Shown: in pieces, positions 1-11,631 of the stretch
How positions within the stretch are numbered: the stretch's first letter is position 1
Layout of the letters: each line of letters begins with the position of its first letter
Assembly (NCBI GenBank): GCA_900540895.1
Contig: UQHV01000012.1
Span: 16,689-80,688 of the forward strand
Length of the DNA stretch: 64,000 nucleotides
Reading direction: 5' to 3'
From: an uncultured Collinsella sp.
Lineage (GTDB): Bacteria > Actinomycetota > Coriobacteriia > Coriobacteriales > Coriobacteriaceae
Made by a program: the position numbers and the translations under genes
The notes under the pieces: generated by a model
The model's input: only the letters and a program-made list of their open reading frames with translations
The model's database searches: none
What the model was told of the DNA's origin: nothing

Positions 1-2081
<2,081 letters not shown>

Positions 2082-2561
2082 ATACCCCTCTCCTCTCATA
2101 TAGGTATACAGGCCCCGGCGATTGCCAGGATGTTGGCGTGATGGGATTTTCGCTGTTGCTTCCAATCATCCGGCAGGCAGACTGAGCAGCAGGTACATGG
2201 CATGGAGAGAAGGCGTTCCAAGGCGAGGGGCGATTAATGCGCTCCACAGGCCCAGCTACCCGTCTTGCACATGGCCGAGCGCCGCAAAGGCCGCATGCCG
2301 GACGCTCCCGGGCACGCCCCGGCGATGGGAAGCGCCCGCAACGGAAATCCGCATGCGGGCTTATTGTACCCCGCCGCCAAGCCATATTTCGGCAAATATA
2401 GGTGGGCGGTAAAGGTTTACCTCGGGTGACTATCACACGGCCGATGCCAGCGAACGCAATCCCCCGGGGACCACGCAGCAGTTGCGGTGGAATAGTTCTT
2501 GGATGCCCGCCTCAAGGGCCCCATCGGGAACTATTTCACCGCAACTTATTTAGGAGATGAG
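2082..2561. other. Gene-free stretch between nifJ and the FHA gene
   Basis: This 480-bp interval holds the nifJ promoter and leader on the minus strand and, next to the FHA gene stop, one copy of the AGTTGCGGTG dyad repeat (2480-2546). I see no convincing ORF; the open frames overlap the nifJ start and have no ribosome site. I could not fix a promoter. Confidence 0.5.
2480..2546. repeat. AGTTGCGGTG dyad repeat, copy 1
   Basis: Arms are AGTTGCGGTGGAATAGTTC (2480-2498) and GAACTATTTCACCGCAACT (2528-2546), complementary at 18 of 19 positions with a 29-nt loop. It lies 15 bp past the stop of the minus-strand FHA gene. The same arms recur at 47260-47326 and 55892-55958. Confidence 0.85.
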
Positions 2562-3500
2562 TTAGAGAGCGCCGAGGAGGATGGCGTAGGTGGTGGATTC
2601 GCCGAGCCTGAGCTCGTCACCGGGGTTGAGCTGAGCGGAGCGGCCGGGCTCGACCTGGGTGCAGACGTTCGTCGCGCCGTTTACCACCACGGTTCCGTTG
2701 GTGGACGACAGGTCCTCGACGTACCAGGTATTTTGGCCATCGCACCACACGTGGGCATGGCGAGCCGAAACGTCATCGCCCACATCGGTGATATCGCCTT
2801 CCCCCGTCGCCAGCGCACCGATCCCCACGCCCTGCTCACTCGGCTGAATCCAGCGCGGAGCGCTCACCACGTAGCCGTTTTGCACGCGAAGCAGGCCCAG
2901 CGGATGCGCCGGCGCCGCCTCGTGATCGCCCGTGACCGTCGAGGTGCTCAGCGAGCGCGGCGTCGACGTGGCGCCGCCACAGGTCGCATGAGCGTAGTCG
3001 ATGGCATAGGTCACCGACGAACGGACATCTGCCGAGCAACCCACGGCGACAAACAGCACCAGGATGGCCTCGGCGCGCTCGGCGGGCATGAGTTCAGCCG
3101 CCTGCGACAGGCGCTCGAGCGCATTGCGATAGAGATTCGTGTCCTGGTGGCATTCCTCGAGTGCCCGCACCATGGGCTCGCCAGCGGGGCCGCACACCAT
3201 ATTGGTCACGGCCGCGGCGTCCATGGGGTTGCGACGGCGCAGGGCCAGCTGCGACATAATGCGCGCGGCCGAGGTGCCGTAATCGGCAAAATAGCGCTCC
3301 TGCAGCGTGCCGACCGGAGCGCGCACGATAAAGCGCGAGACCCAGGAGCGATCAGCGGCGCGGCCCTGGGGGCTGCGGCCATCGGCCAGCGGACGGCTCG
3401 AAAGCACCATGCCACATAGCTCGATATGGCTCAGGTGCGCTGCGCGTTTAAAGATGTCGAACATGGCTCCGCACGGGGTGAGCTTGATTTGAGATGCCAT
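2562..3500 (-). CDS. FHA-domain protein
   Basis: This 312-residue cytoplasmic protein ends in a forkhead-associated domain (about residues 215-305): a serine/arginine/histidine patch DVSARHAHVWC followed by WYVEDLSSTNGTVVVNG, the usual phosphothreonine-binding loops. The first 200 residues match no family I recognise. It is the last gene of a three-gene minus-strand operon; only 3 bp separate it from the kinase gene, whose stop is at 3504. The likely role is to read phosphothreonines made by that kinase. The ligand is unknown. No signal peptide or membrane segment is apparent. Confidence 0.8.
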   Translation of the reverse strand: MASQIKLTPCGAMFDIFKRAAHLSHIELCGMVLSSRPLADGRSPQGRAADRSWVSRFIVRAPVGTLQERYFADYGTSAARIMSQLALRRRNPMDAAAVTNMVCGPAGEPMVRALEECHQDTNLYRNALERLSQAAELMPAERAEAILVLFVAVGCSADVRSSVTYAIDYAHATCGGATSTPRSLSTSTVTGDHEAAPAHPLGLLRVQNGYVVSAPRWIQPSEQGVGIGALATGEGDITDVGDDVSARHAHVWCDGQNTWYVEDLSSTNGTVVVNGATNVCTQVEPGRSAQLNPGDELRLGESTTYAILLGAL

Positions 3501-3503
3501 GGC

Positions 3504-5348
3504 CTAGACCTCCTTGGTCGTTGAACTCGTATCGGACGACGTCTCGGTCGTCCCGACAAAGGCGCGAACCGCCGCGGCACCACCGGCAAGCGGCGTCACC
3601 GTCTGGGTTTTTGCGCGCCGCGGCGCCGCGACGGGAAGCTCAAAGGCAAAACCCATCGACAGCAAAAACCATACGAGCGCGTATGTTGCAATTAAGGCGG
3701 CAACAAAGCCGCTCGCTACGGCGCGCTGGGAAAACACGGTGCATGCAACCGCAATCAGCACCGGAACCTCGCAGGCAGAAAGCGCCAGTACGCCATGCAG
3801 GAACCCCGTGCGACGATCGTGCGCCATGGCGCCGGCGGCAATACCCGCCATGCCCGGCAGCGCCAGCGCGAGCGCGGCAACGATACCCGGCAGCGTACCG
3901 GACCACGAAATGTACCCCACGGCAACCGTCGCACGAGCACCAGACGCCAGCAGTGCCGCCGACACCACCACAACGGCCCATACGAGGCCGCAGGCAGACG
4001 CAGCGCCGATCATCGCAGCGCGACGGACCACGCGGCCGGACGCGTCCATGGGACAGGGCGTGAGCGGCTCGCCGCGAAGCGAGCGACCGACGTTTTGCGC
4101 GTAGTGGTCGCAAAACGTCGTAAGCGCCGCCTCCACCGCGGCGGGCTCGGGACGATCGCCCTGATTACACGATAGGCAGGCCATCACCACATCGAACAGC
4201 TGAGCGTCGACAAACGCCAGCGCATCGCGCAGATCCTCGGAATTTGGATCGAGCCCCAGCTGCTGAGCCTGTTCGGCCGCGGCAAGTGCCACATCGGGCT
4301 CGCGTCGCAGCAGTTGCGTCAAGTCGCAGCCGGGCGCGTGGGCGCCGACGGGATAATCGGGCAGCGTATCCATCTTGAGACGATAAGGGCTGGCGATATC
4401 GCGCGTCTTTTTGCGCGAGCCCGAAGTACCCGACGTGCCCGGCGCTACTTCGTACGGCGCGACACCGGCGATGAGCTCATAGACCGTGCTCGCCGCGGCA
4501 TACACGTCGATTGCCGGCGACATGCGCAAAACGCGCAGGTCGGCAATATCGTCGGTGAGCATCTCGGGCGGAGCGTAGGCAACCGTCGCGCGACGCAACG
4601 TGGCGTAGCGCTCTGTAAAGGACTCCCTGCCGCCGGTTCCCGCCACCGCAGAGGCGGGCTCGAGCGCCAGCGACGAGCCAAAATCGATGAGGCACAAATC
4701 GAACGTGCCTTCGGCAAGCTGTCGGTCGAGCGGCAGGCGCGCCGTGCGCACCATAATATTGGCCGGCGAGATGTCGCGATGGACGAACCCCTCCCCCACC
4801 AAGCTCATGCGGCAGAGCAGATCGAACAGGTCGCGACCCAGGCGCGCCGCCACGAGCGGCGACAGACGCCCGGCATCGTCCACGGCAAGGCGCGGGCGCA
4901 GGCGAGCGAGCGTCTCGCCCTCGACCCACTCCATGACAATCGCGGGCACGCCGTCGACCTCGCCCCACCCGTACAAGCGGGGAAAGCCCTTAAGGCCCGA
5001 AAGGGCACGATGGCATTCATATTCCTCGCGAAACGCCGCCTTGAACTTGGTGACCAGCGCCTCGTGGGCGACATCGTCATCAAATTCGTCGCGCGTTGGC
5101 AAGATGAGCTGCTTGAGCGCCACGGCCTCGCCCTGCGCGTTGACGGCACGCGTCACACGGCCGATACCACCACGGCGCATGGTGGCGTCATCGGCAAATA
5201 GCATCGTAAAACGGCGAAGGTAGGCGGGAAGCTCGTCCGTGCCCAGGGCGACGGCCGGCTCAAACCCGTCGACGCGCGCCAGGCGCAGGCCCACCATGGG
5301 ATCACGGTTGAGCGACTGGGCTGCCGCAGAAGCGAGATCGTTCGTCAT
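3504..5348 (-). CDS. Membrane-anchored Ser/Thr protein kinase
   Basis: This 614-residue protein has a eukaryote-like kinase domain in its N-terminal half. Visible are a weak glycine loop GGIGRV (residues 60-65), catalytic lysine in VALKQ (79), HRDISPANIMV (190-200) and DFG (222-224), followed by a long activation segment and APPE. The C-terminal 160 residues contain four hydrophobic helices (about 450-585), so the kinase faces the cytoplasm from a polytopic anchor; there are no PASTA domains. Its start overlaps the stop of the upstream membrane-protein gene (ATGA at 5345-5348) and the FHA gene follows after 3 bp, which indicates translational coupling. The glycine loop is poor, but the other catalytic residues are intact. 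Confidence 0.9.
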   Translation of the reverse strand: MTNDLASAAAQSLNRDPMVGLRLARVDGFEPAVALGTDELPAYLRRFTMLFADDATMRRGGIGRVTRAVNAQGEAVALKQLILPTRDEFDDDVAHEALVTKFKAAFREEYECHRALSGLKGFPRLYGWGEVDGVPAIVMEWVEGETLARLRPRLAVDDAGRLSPLVAARLGRDLFDLLCRMSLVGEGFVHRDISPANIMVRTARLPLDRQLAEGTFDLCLIDFGSSLALEPASAVAGTGGRESFTERYATLRRATVAYAPPEMLTDDIADLRVLRMSPAIDVYAAASTVYELIAGVAPYEVAPGTSGTSGSRKKTRDIASPYRLKMDTLPDYPVGAHAPGCDLTQLLRREPDVALAAAEQAQQLGLDPNSEDLRDALAFVDAQLFDVVMACLSCNQGDRPEPAAVEAALTTFCDHYAQNVGRSLRGEPLTPCPMDASGRVVRRAAMIGAASACGLVWAVVVVSAALLASGARATVAVGYISWSGTLPGIVAALALALPGMAGIAAGAMAHDRRTGFLHGVLALSACEVPVLIAVACTVFSQRAVASGFVAALIATYALVWFLLSMGFAFELPVAAPRRAKTQTVTPLAGGAAAVRAFVGTTETSSDTSSTTKEV

Positions 5349-6253
5349 AGGGCGATCGCCGCCAGGCTATTGTTGAAGTTGTTAAGCGCAATGTCATCAT
5401 CGCCGTAATGCCCCACCCATTGGCACAGGTTGGTGTAGCAGCCCCATAGGTTGGCGTACTGCCGATACCACTTTGAGTGGGGAGAAAACGTTTGCCGGCC
5501 AAACTCGGCACGGATGACAAACATATCGTTGGCCAGGTTATCGCACGGCCCGGTATCGCCTGTTGCGTTATAGGTCGAGACCGCGCTATTGGCGCGGGCG
5601 ACATAGTCATTGAGCATGTTGTATTTGGTCACGAGCCAATTGTGGATTCTCTCCTCCTCGGCAGCCGAGAGACCACCCGAGTCCGTGTCGCCGCCGGCAC
5701 CGCCGTCCGTCGAGCCGCCACTCGAAGATCCACCGCCAGCGGCGGAACCCGAACCGGAACCGCCGTCCGAGCCCGCCGAACCGGTGCCAGAACCGGACCC
5801 GTCCGAGCCGCCGGGCTTACCCGTCTGCTGCGTGTCCTGCTCCTTCTGCTGCTCCGCCTTGTTAACGACAGAAGCCACGCTGTTATTGGAAAGCTTCGTA
5901 ATGACCTTGGTGCTGGTGAGCACGATGGTCTTGCCGTTTGCCAGCGTGATCTCGTTGGACGCCCGCTCGCCCTCGTCCGCGGGATCGACGCCAAACACGG
6001 TGCGCCCGACCACGCTCGCCCACGCATATCCAGTTGTCGTTCCCAAGTCGCTTTTGGCCTTGCGCCCAATATGCAGCTCGCGCGCAGCATGCGCCTGTAC
6101 CATGGACGGCACCGTCATGCCATAAGCCGAAACACCGGCTATGACCAGTACGAGCGAGCAAGACAGCAGCACATACGCCCGAGGCGCCAGGCCCAGCCGG
6201 CGCCGCATGCGCACCGCGGCGCCATGCTTTGTCTGAGTGCCCCCGGGCCGCAT
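5345..6253 (-). CDS. Single-pass membrane protein with Ser/Gly-rich linker
   Basis: An upstream extension is open to 6442, but I choose ATG 6253 because GGAGGAGAACGC lies just before it, giving 302 residues. A basic N-terminus (MRPGGTQTKHGAAVRMRRR) precedes one transmembrane helix (YVLLSCSLVLVIAGVSAYG). The outside portion has a conserved-looking domain, then a 60-residue Gly/Ser/Asp-rich linker, then a helical C-terminal domain containing CDNLANDMF and WYRQYANLWGCYTNLCQW with several cysteines. I do not recognise the family. As first gene of the operon with the kinase and FHA genes, it could be the sensor or substrate of that kinase; this is inference. Confidence 0.7.
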   Translation of the reverse strand: MRPGGTQTKHGAAVRMRRRLGLAPRAYVLLSCSLVLVIAGVSAYGMTVPSMVQAHAARELHIGRKAKSDLGTTTGYAWASVVGRTVFGVDPADEGERASNEITLANGKTIVLTSTKVITKLSNNSVASVVNKAEQQKEQDTQQTGKPGGSDGSGSGTGSAGSDGGSGSGSAAGGGSSSGGSTDGGAGGDTDSGGLSAAEEERIHNWLVTKYNMLNDYVARANSAVSTYNATGDTGPCDNLANDMFVIRAEFGRQTFSPHSKWYRQYANLWGCYTNLCQWVGHYGDDDIALNNFNNSLAAIAL

Positions 6254-6275
6254 GCGTTCTCCTCCAACAAAAACA

Positions 6276-6293
6276 CGCCGCTTAAAAGCGGCG
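6276..6293 (-). terminator. Rho-independent terminator downstream of recR
   Basis: A perfect 8-bp stem (CGCCGCTT/AAGCGGCG, loop AA) is followed on the minus strand by TGTTTTTG. It separates ybaB-recR from the kinase operon. Confidence 0.7.
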
Positions 6294-6496
6294 CATTCTT
6301 TCATATCCACATTTGAGTGTATCAGCGAACCAAAAAGGTTGCGCAACGAATGGGCAAATACGAGGTGCAAGTGGACCCATCCACGCGATAAGCGGATGAA
6401 AAGCAGGTTTGTTGCACAACAAATGCATGAACGCGTGCCCAATTATGAGCGCCCCGTGCGGCAGGCCGACGGGACATGCCGCGGAGCTGACGCCGC

Positions 6497-7093
6497 CTAG
6501 ATCGCGCGACGGGCCTCGATAGCACGGCCGAGCGTGAGCTCGTCGGCATACTCCAGGTCGCCTCCCACGGGCAGCCCGCTCGCCAGACGCGACACCTCGA
6601 CGCCCAGTGGCTTGATGGTGCGAGCAAGGTAGCTCGCCGTGGTCTCGCCCTCGATATTGGGGTTGGTGGCGATAATGACCTCGTGGATATCCTCGTGGCC
6701 CAAGCGCGCCAGCAACTCGCGGATGTGCAGCTGCTCGGGACCGATCTTGTCCATGGGGCTGATCACGCCGCCCAGCACGTGGTAGAGGCCGTGGTAGCTG
6801 CCCGTGCGCTCAATCGCCTGGACATCGCGCGGCTCACCCACCACGCAGATGCGGGTGGTGTCGCGCATCGAGTCTTGGCAAATGGAGCACTCGTCAGCGG
6901 TGGCGTAATTAAAGCAGCGGCTGCAAAAATGCACTTCCTGCTTAACCTCCAGAATGGCCTCGGCCAGGCGGCGGGCCTCCTCGGCATCGGCCTCGAGCAG
7001 GTAGTAGGCGATGCGCTGGGCCGACTTGGGGCCAATGCCCGGCAGGCGGCCCAACTCATCGAGCAGTTTTTGCAGGCTATGGTTGGCACTCAT
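6497..7093 (-). CDS. recR: Recombination protein RecR
   Basis: This 198-residue protein is full length for RecR, which with RecO loads RecA onto gapped DNA. It shows the N-terminal helix-hairpin-helix (LGRLPGIGPKSAQRIAYYLL), the four-cysteine zinc site C57-C60-C69-C72, and a Toprim domain starting ICVVGEPRDVQAIE with VIIATNPNIEGETTASYL. The C-terminal Walker-B-like segment contains GLPVGGDLEYADELTLGRAI. It lies 13 bp after ybaB, the classical dnaX-ybaB-recR association, and is followed by a terminator at 6276-6293. Confidence 0.97.
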   Translation of the reverse strand: MSANHSLQKLLDELGRLPGIGPKSAQRIAYYLLEADAEEARRLAEAILEVKQEVHFCSRCFNYATADECSICQDSMRDTTRICVVGEPRDVQAIERTGSYHGLYHVLGGVISPMDKIGPEQLHIRELLARLGHEDIHEVIIATNPNIEGETTASYLARTIKPLGVEVSRLASGLPVGGDLEYADELTLGRAIEARRAI

Positions 7094-7106
7094 ATATATG
7101 CGTGTC

Positions 7107-7427
7107 TTAGAACGGCATGCCCGGGATGTTGAGGCCGCCGGTGATGGCGCCCATCTGCTTGTTGGCGAGCTCGTTGACGCCGCGGACGGCCTCGTTGACG
7201 GCAGCCATGATCATGTCCTGCAGCATATCGACGTCCTCGGGATCGAGCGCATCAGGGTCGATGGTGAGGTTGACGAGCTCCATCTCGCCGTTAACGGTCA
7301 CCTTGACCATGCCGCCGCCGGCAGAGGCATCGACGGTCTGGGACTTGAGGTTTTCCTGCGCGGCGGCAAGCTGCTCCTGCATCTTGCGGGCCTGCTTCAT
7401 CATCTGCTGCATGTTCATACCGGCCAT
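7107..7427 (-). CDS. ybaB: YbaB/EbfC nucleoid-associated protein
   Basis: This 106-residue protein has the family pattern: an N-terminal helix rich in Met and Gln (MNMQQMMKQARKMQEQLAAAQ), the core VDASAGGGMVKVTVNGEMELVNLTIDP, and a C-terminal helical hairpin. Family members bind DNA as dimers and are usually co-transcribed with recR, as here. dnaX is nearby on the same strand but is separated by the plus-strand gene at 7769-8242. Confidence 0.95.
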   Translation of the reverse strand: MAGMNMQQMMKQARKMQEQLAAAQENLKSQTVDASAGGGMVKVTVNGEMELVNLTIDPDALDPEDVDMLQDMIMAAVNEAVRGVNELANKQMGAITGGLNIPGMPF

Positions 7428-7768
7428 GATGGCTCCTTTACGTGCGGCCGCGCGACGAGCTGCAAAGGCAGCCGGGACGCGGCGGGGCTTTCAAACTCAA
7501 AAATCGTACCACGGCACGAGGTCAGCGAGCGGGGCGGACACGCTACCTCAGTCGATATACATGCCCTGGAGTGCAAGCCGCGCCCAAAGATTATGCAAAG
7601 TTGAATAATTCGCATCTGCATAAATGTCTCAAATTAAATCTAGCAGGGCCGGAACCCGGCATTTTCTGCATCCAGCTAGATAGCAAAATGCTAAACCGCC
7701 GCTCGAGGTGGCGCTCATGACGGCATGGTAAAATTTGATTGTCAAAGATCGCAATTTGGAGGTGCCCC
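7428..7768. other. Divergent intergenic region with nested hairpin
   Basis: No gene is seen. A nested dyad at 7638-7681 has outer arms ATCTAGC/GCTAGAT and an inner GCCGG/CCGGC hairpin followed on the plus strand by ATTTTCTG. A possible extended -10 for the plus-strand gene, TGGTAAAAT, lies at 7724-7732. The ybaB promoter must also lie here; its position is not evident. Confidence 0.4.
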
Positions 7769-8242
7769 ATGAATGTCCCCGACGCGCTCCAAAACATCCG
7801 CTCAAAACACCCCGTTGCATATGTGGTTCTCTATCTCTTTGTCGGCTGGGCATTGCTGGTTGTCATCACCCATGCCATAGCCTTTGGAGCAGAACTGCTG
7901 ATAGCCAGCTCGGACCAGCCCGTCGTCAAATGGGAAGCGGCCGATGAGTGCACCGACGGAACCCGAACCATTTACTACAACAGCCCGTCCCTCTACCAAG
8001 AGTTCAAGGTCAAGATAAAGGACTCCAAGATTGTCGATGCCGAACTGGGCTCTTTATTTACAATCGGAGCAACCGTCAACGCCGAGCAAGTCGAGTACAC
8101 GGACAGCCATGCGACATATCGTATCGACCTCAGCATCCTAGGCCGACCGTCACGCGCCTGTCTGCTCGAATGCGATATACGCGGCACCACACTACACATG
8201 TCCGAAATACAGATGCGCCCGGACAAGGGGTCCTCTTCTTGA
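7769..8242 (+). CDS. Hypothetical membrane-anchored protein
   Basis: An ATG at 7769 follows TTGGAGGTGCCCC, so I prefer it to the longer open frame; the product is 157 residues. One hydrophobic segment near the N-terminus (VAYVVLYLFVGWALLVVITHAIAFGA) anchors a small exported domain of about 110 residues. I recognise no family. It is inserted between dnaX and ybaB-recR on the opposite strand, so it breaks the usual dnaX-ybaB-recR order. Only 21 bp separate its stop from the convergent dnaX stop. Confidence 0.6.
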   Translation: MNVPDALQNIRSKHPVAYVVLYLFVGWALLVVITHAIAFGAELLIASSDQPVVKWEAADECTDGTRTIYYNSPSLYQEFKVKIKDSKIVDAELGSLFTIGATVNAEQVEYTDSHATYRIDLSILGRPSRACLLECDIRGTTLHMSEIQMRPDKGSSS

Positions 8243-8263
8243 GCAGTATACCCGCCTGCACAG

Positions 8264-10741
8264 CTACTCCACCGGCTTGAAGATGGTGGCCTGGCCAAAG
8301 ACGCTGCGGATGAGGGCCTTGGCCTCGTCCTCGGTCTGCGGGATGCTCGGGGCTGCGCCCTGATGGCCGAAGGGGCTGCCGGCACCGGGATTGGATTCCC
8401 AGGGAGCGGCGGGGACGTCGTCGTTTGCAGAGGCTGCGGGTGCCACAGCAGCGGCCTTGGTCGCGGACGCCGCACCCGGCACGTCGAACGGGGGCAGATC
8501 GTCCCCGCCGGCATCGGCAGCAAAACCACCGACCATAGCATCGTCGTAGGGCACCTGCTCGGATTCCCATGGCGCAGCCTGCGCAGGCGGCTGAGCCATG
8601 GGGACGGACGCGCGCTCGGGCGCTCGGGGCGCGGGCTCGGTCGGGAGCTTGCCCGTGGCAGGAGCACCGGCAGGGTTGTCGGAGCGCAGCCAAGGGGCCT
8701 TGGCCAGGTCGGATGACTTGGGCGCAGGCGCGGCAGCGGACTTGGGCGCGGGGATCGGAGCAGCCGGTTTGGGCGCAGCGGGTTCAGGCGCCGACGGGGT
8801 CGGTGCCGCTACCGGCGCCGCTTTTGGCTGCGTCGCGCTGGCGCTCGAGGATGCAGGGGGCACCGAGGACACGGGTTGCGGGTCCGCAGATACCGCAGCC
8901 CGTGCAGATGGAGAATGCTCCTCATGTTGAGGAGCCGGCGTGCCACCCCCATCCAGGACATAGTCGACGGTACGACGACCGAAGACCGCGCAGACCGTCG
9001 GCAGGACCACCGACTGCGTATCGGCGCGACCGAGCATCTTGATGGCAAAAGTCGAACCCGCGGGGAACGAGACCGTGAGCTTGGAGCCGTCGTCGGCCGT
9101 GGCGCGGGCGTTGAGCAAAAGCCCTGCGTAGGAGGCCTGACGAGCCTTGACGCGCTCGACGACCTCGGCCCATTTGCGCTGGAGCTCGCCGGCGTCCTCA
9201 ACCGCGGGGGTCTCGGCAGCACCGGCGGCGGCAACCTGGGCGGCGTTGTTGGGCTTGGACACCGACACGGTCGATGCAGCAGGCGCGGAAGCCGGAGCCG
9301 CAACGGGCTGAGGTGCAGGCGTTACAGGTCTGGGCGCCGGCGCAGGAGCCGCGGACTTGGTCGCAGGCTGGGCAGCCGGAACAGCAGCACCACGGTCCCA
9401 AGGCATACCGCCCTGGCGCGCGGACGTAGCAGCGGGGGCAGCGGATGCCGCCGGGGCGGCAGCGCGGGCGCCCGAAATGAGCGTCGGCTGTTGGGCAGCA
9501 GCGGGTACGGATGCTGCAGGCGCGGCGGCCTGAGCAGCAGCCACGCTCGCCGGCACGGCGGCGTTGGCAACCATGGCCTCCAGGCGTGCCACGCGCTCGG
9601 CCAATGCCTCAATCGTTAAATCAGCCTCGGGACGCGCCAGACGCGTGCAGGCAATCTCGAGCACCAGGCGCACGTCGCTCGCGCCCCTCATCTCCAGTGC
9701 GGCATCGTCGAGCACTGTCAGCACACGAGCCAGGCGGTCGGCAGGATGCTCGCCAAAGGCAGCGGCCTCGGCAGCAAGCGCCTCGGCCTGCTCGGAGCCG
9801 CCCTCAAACAACTCGGCACGGGCACCGGTAACGCAGGCAACATACACGTCGCGCACGTGCGCCACCAGGTCGCGCGTCAGCTCCAGCAGATCGTTACCTT
9901 CCTCGACCTGCGCGCGAATAAGCCCATACAGCTCGGCAACATCGCGATCGGCAATGGCGCGGGAAAACTCGCCCAGAATCTGGTCCGAAACCTCGCCTAA
10001 AAGCGAGCGGGCGTCGTCCGCATGCACAGAACCGTTGCCAAAGACGCTCAGCTGCTCCAGCGTGGACAACGCGTCGCGCATGCCGCCCTTTGCATGGCGC
10101 GCCACGATAGCCAGCGCCTCGTCGTCGTAATCGAAGCCCTCCTGCTCGCACACGTATGCCAGGCGATGCTCGATATCCTCGTTGCCGATGCGATGGAAAT
10201 CGAAACGCTGGCAGCGTGAGAGGATGGTCTCCAGAATCTTTTGCGGGTCGGTGGTGCACAGCACAAAGATCACGTGTGCCGGCGGCTCTTCAAGCGTCTT
10301 GAGCAGCGCGTTGAACGCCGCCGTCGTGAGCATGTGGACCTCGTCGATGATATAGATCTTGTACTTGCCGCGCACCGGGGCAAAGTTGACGGAGTTGATG
10401 ATCTCCTCGCGCACATTGTCCACGCCCGTGCGGCTTGCGGCATCGAGCTCGTAGACATCCGGGTGGTTGCCCTCGGCGATGAGCTCGCACTCCTCGCAAG
10501 TACCGTCGGGCATGCAGCCGCTTGCACCCTCGGCGCGCGCTGCCTCGGCATTACGGCACAGCAGCGCCTTGGCCAGAATGCGCGCCATGGTGGTCTTGCC
10601 CGTGCCGCGCGGTCCGCAGAACAGGTACGCGTGGGACAGGCGTCCCTCGGTGATGGCGTGCTCGAGCGTCGAGACGATATGCTGCTGGCCCACCACGGAG
10701 TCGAAGGTGAGCGGGCGATACTTTCGGTACAACGATTCCAT
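8264..10741 (-). CDS. dnaX: DNA polymerase III subunits gamma/tau
   Basis: The start is ATG 10741 (MESLYRKYRPLTFDSVVGQ) behind GGGGGAGCACCC; the frame remains open a further 158 codons upstream, but these are not conserved. The 825-residue product is the clamp-loader ATPase. It has Walker A GPRGTGKTT, a four-cysteine zinc module (residues about 65-85), Walker B in IIDEVHML, the sensor region FVLCTTDPQKILETILSRCQRFDF and the domain III helices. After residue 370 the protein is a long Ala/Pro-rich linker that ends in TEDEAKALIRSVFGQATIFKPVE. No slippery sequence producing a short gamma form was identified. Confidence 0.95.
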   Translation of the reverse strand: MESLYRKYRPLTFDSVVGQQHIVSTLEHAITEGRLSHAYLFCGPRGTGKTTMARILAKALLCRNAEAARAEGASGCMPDGTCEECELIAEGNHPDVYELDAASRTGVDNVREEIINSVNFAPVRGKYKIYIIDEVHMLTTAAFNALLKTLEEPPAHVIFVLCTTDPQKILETILSRCQRFDFHRIGNEDIEHRLAYVCEQEGFDYDDEALAIVARHAKGGMRDALSTLEQLSVFGNGSVHADDARSLLGEVSDQILGEFSRAIADRDVAELYGLIRAQVEEGNDLLELTRDLVAHVRDVYVACVTGARAELFEGGSEQAEALAAEAAAFGEHPADRLARVLTVLDDAALEMRGASDVRLVLEIACTRLARPEADLTIEALAERVARLEAMVANAAVPASVAAAQAAAPAASVPAAAQQPTLISGARAAAPAASAAPAATSARQGGMPWDRGAAVPAAQPATKSAAPAPAPRPVTPAPQPVAAPASAPAASTVSVSKPNNAAQVAAAGAAETPAVEDAGELQRKWAEVVERVKARQASYAGLLLNARATADDGSKLTVSFPAGSTFAIKMLGRADTQSVVLPTVCAVFGRRTVDYVLDGGGTPAPQHEEHSPSARAAVSADPQPVSSVPPASSSASATQPKAAPVAAPTPSAPEPAAPKPAAPIPAPKSAAAPAPKSSDLAKAPWLRSDNPAGAPATGKLPTEPAPRAPERASVPMAQPPAQAAPWESEQVPYDDAMVGGFAADAGGDDLPPFDVPGAASATKAAAVAPAASANDDVPAAPWESNPGAGSPFGHQGAAPSIPQTEDEAKALIRSVFGQATIFKPVE

Positions 10742-10856
10742 GGGTGCTCCCCCGGGTATACTGAGTCTTGTTGCCGCGACGGCCATGCGGTCGCACGGCA
10801 TACTGCATTCATAATAACCCGTACGGCGAGCCCGCCGCGATAGGAGTCCAAAGAGC

Positions 10857-11573
10857 ATGGCAGACGCAGAGAGCAACCTCGTTCCCTCCGAAGCAGCCGA
10901 CCAGGTCGAGGTCGCGCTCGAGGAGCAGGCCGCAGCCGATGACGGCATCCTGTACCTCAACGAGTACCAGTACGAAAACGACCTGGTCACCGACTTCGCC
11001 CGCCTGGTCGCCTCGCCCAGGCGTCGCGGCTCGCTGTATGTCGCCGCGGCAATTGCCGCGCTCATCGGCATCGGCATGCTGGTGGCCGGCGGCAACTGGA
11101 TCAAGTTTGGCGTCGTGTTGATCGTGTTCGGCGCCTTTTTGGCCTGGTGGAGCAAAAACCTGCACCACACCCTCGCCCGCGACTTTATCGATTCCGTCGA
11201 GGCCGACGAGTCCATGGGTGGCCGCTATCGCCGCGTCGCCGCCAACGAGGACGGCCTGATGGTTTGGGGCAAGAGCGGCAAGTCGCAGTTTTTCCCGTTT
11301 GAGAAGCTCGACCACGTGCTCGACGGCGAGCGCATCTTTGTGGCCATGTTCGCCGACCAGGGCGTGACGATCCCTAAGGAAACCTTTATTCGCGGCGATG
11401 CCGAGCAGTTTGGCACCTTCCTTAAGGCGCGCATCAACAAAAAACTCCGCATCGAGACCAAACGCAAGAAGATGAAGGCTGAAAAGGCCGCCGCCGAGGC
11501 CAAGCAGGGCGACAAGCCCCAGGAGACCAAGGGCAAGCAGCGCAAGCAGAAGAAGAACAAGAAGAAGCGCTAA
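10857..11573 (+). CDS. YcxB-like membrane protein with lysine-rich tail
   Basis: This 238-residue protein follows an AGGAG site. It has two adjacent transmembrane helices (about 61-79 and 84-101), then a cytoplasmic domain with RRVAANEDGLMVWGKSGKSQFFPFEKLDHVLDGE and FIRGDAEQFGTFLKARI, a layout like the YcxB-like (bPH-type) proteins, and a strongly basic tail of about 45 residues (KRKKMKAEKAA...KKNKKKR). The family call is tentative. The tail could bind nucleic acid or anionic lipid. It lies alone between dnaX (divergent) and the kinase operon. Confidence 0.65.
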   Translation: MADAESNLVPSEAADQVEVALEEQAAADDGILYLNEYQYENDLVTDFARLVASPRRRGSLYVAAAIAALIGIGMLVAGGNWIKFGVVLIVFGAFLAWWSKNLHHTLARDFIDSVEADESMGGRYRRVAANEDGLMVWGKSGKSQFFPFEKLDHVLDGERIFVAMFADQGVTIPKETFIRGDAEQFGTFLKARINKKLRIETKRKKMKAEKAAAEAKQGDKPQETKGKQRKQKKNKKKR

Positions 11574-11631
11574 GGCCAAGACAGACAGGCAGCCTCGCAT
11601 CCCGTTATCCTCGCCATCCGCCCGAGCGTGC

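Noticed and set aside
8264..10741. Programmed frameshift giving a short DnaX gamma form
   Set aside because: No slippery A-rich heptamer with downstream hairpin was seen at the expected position.
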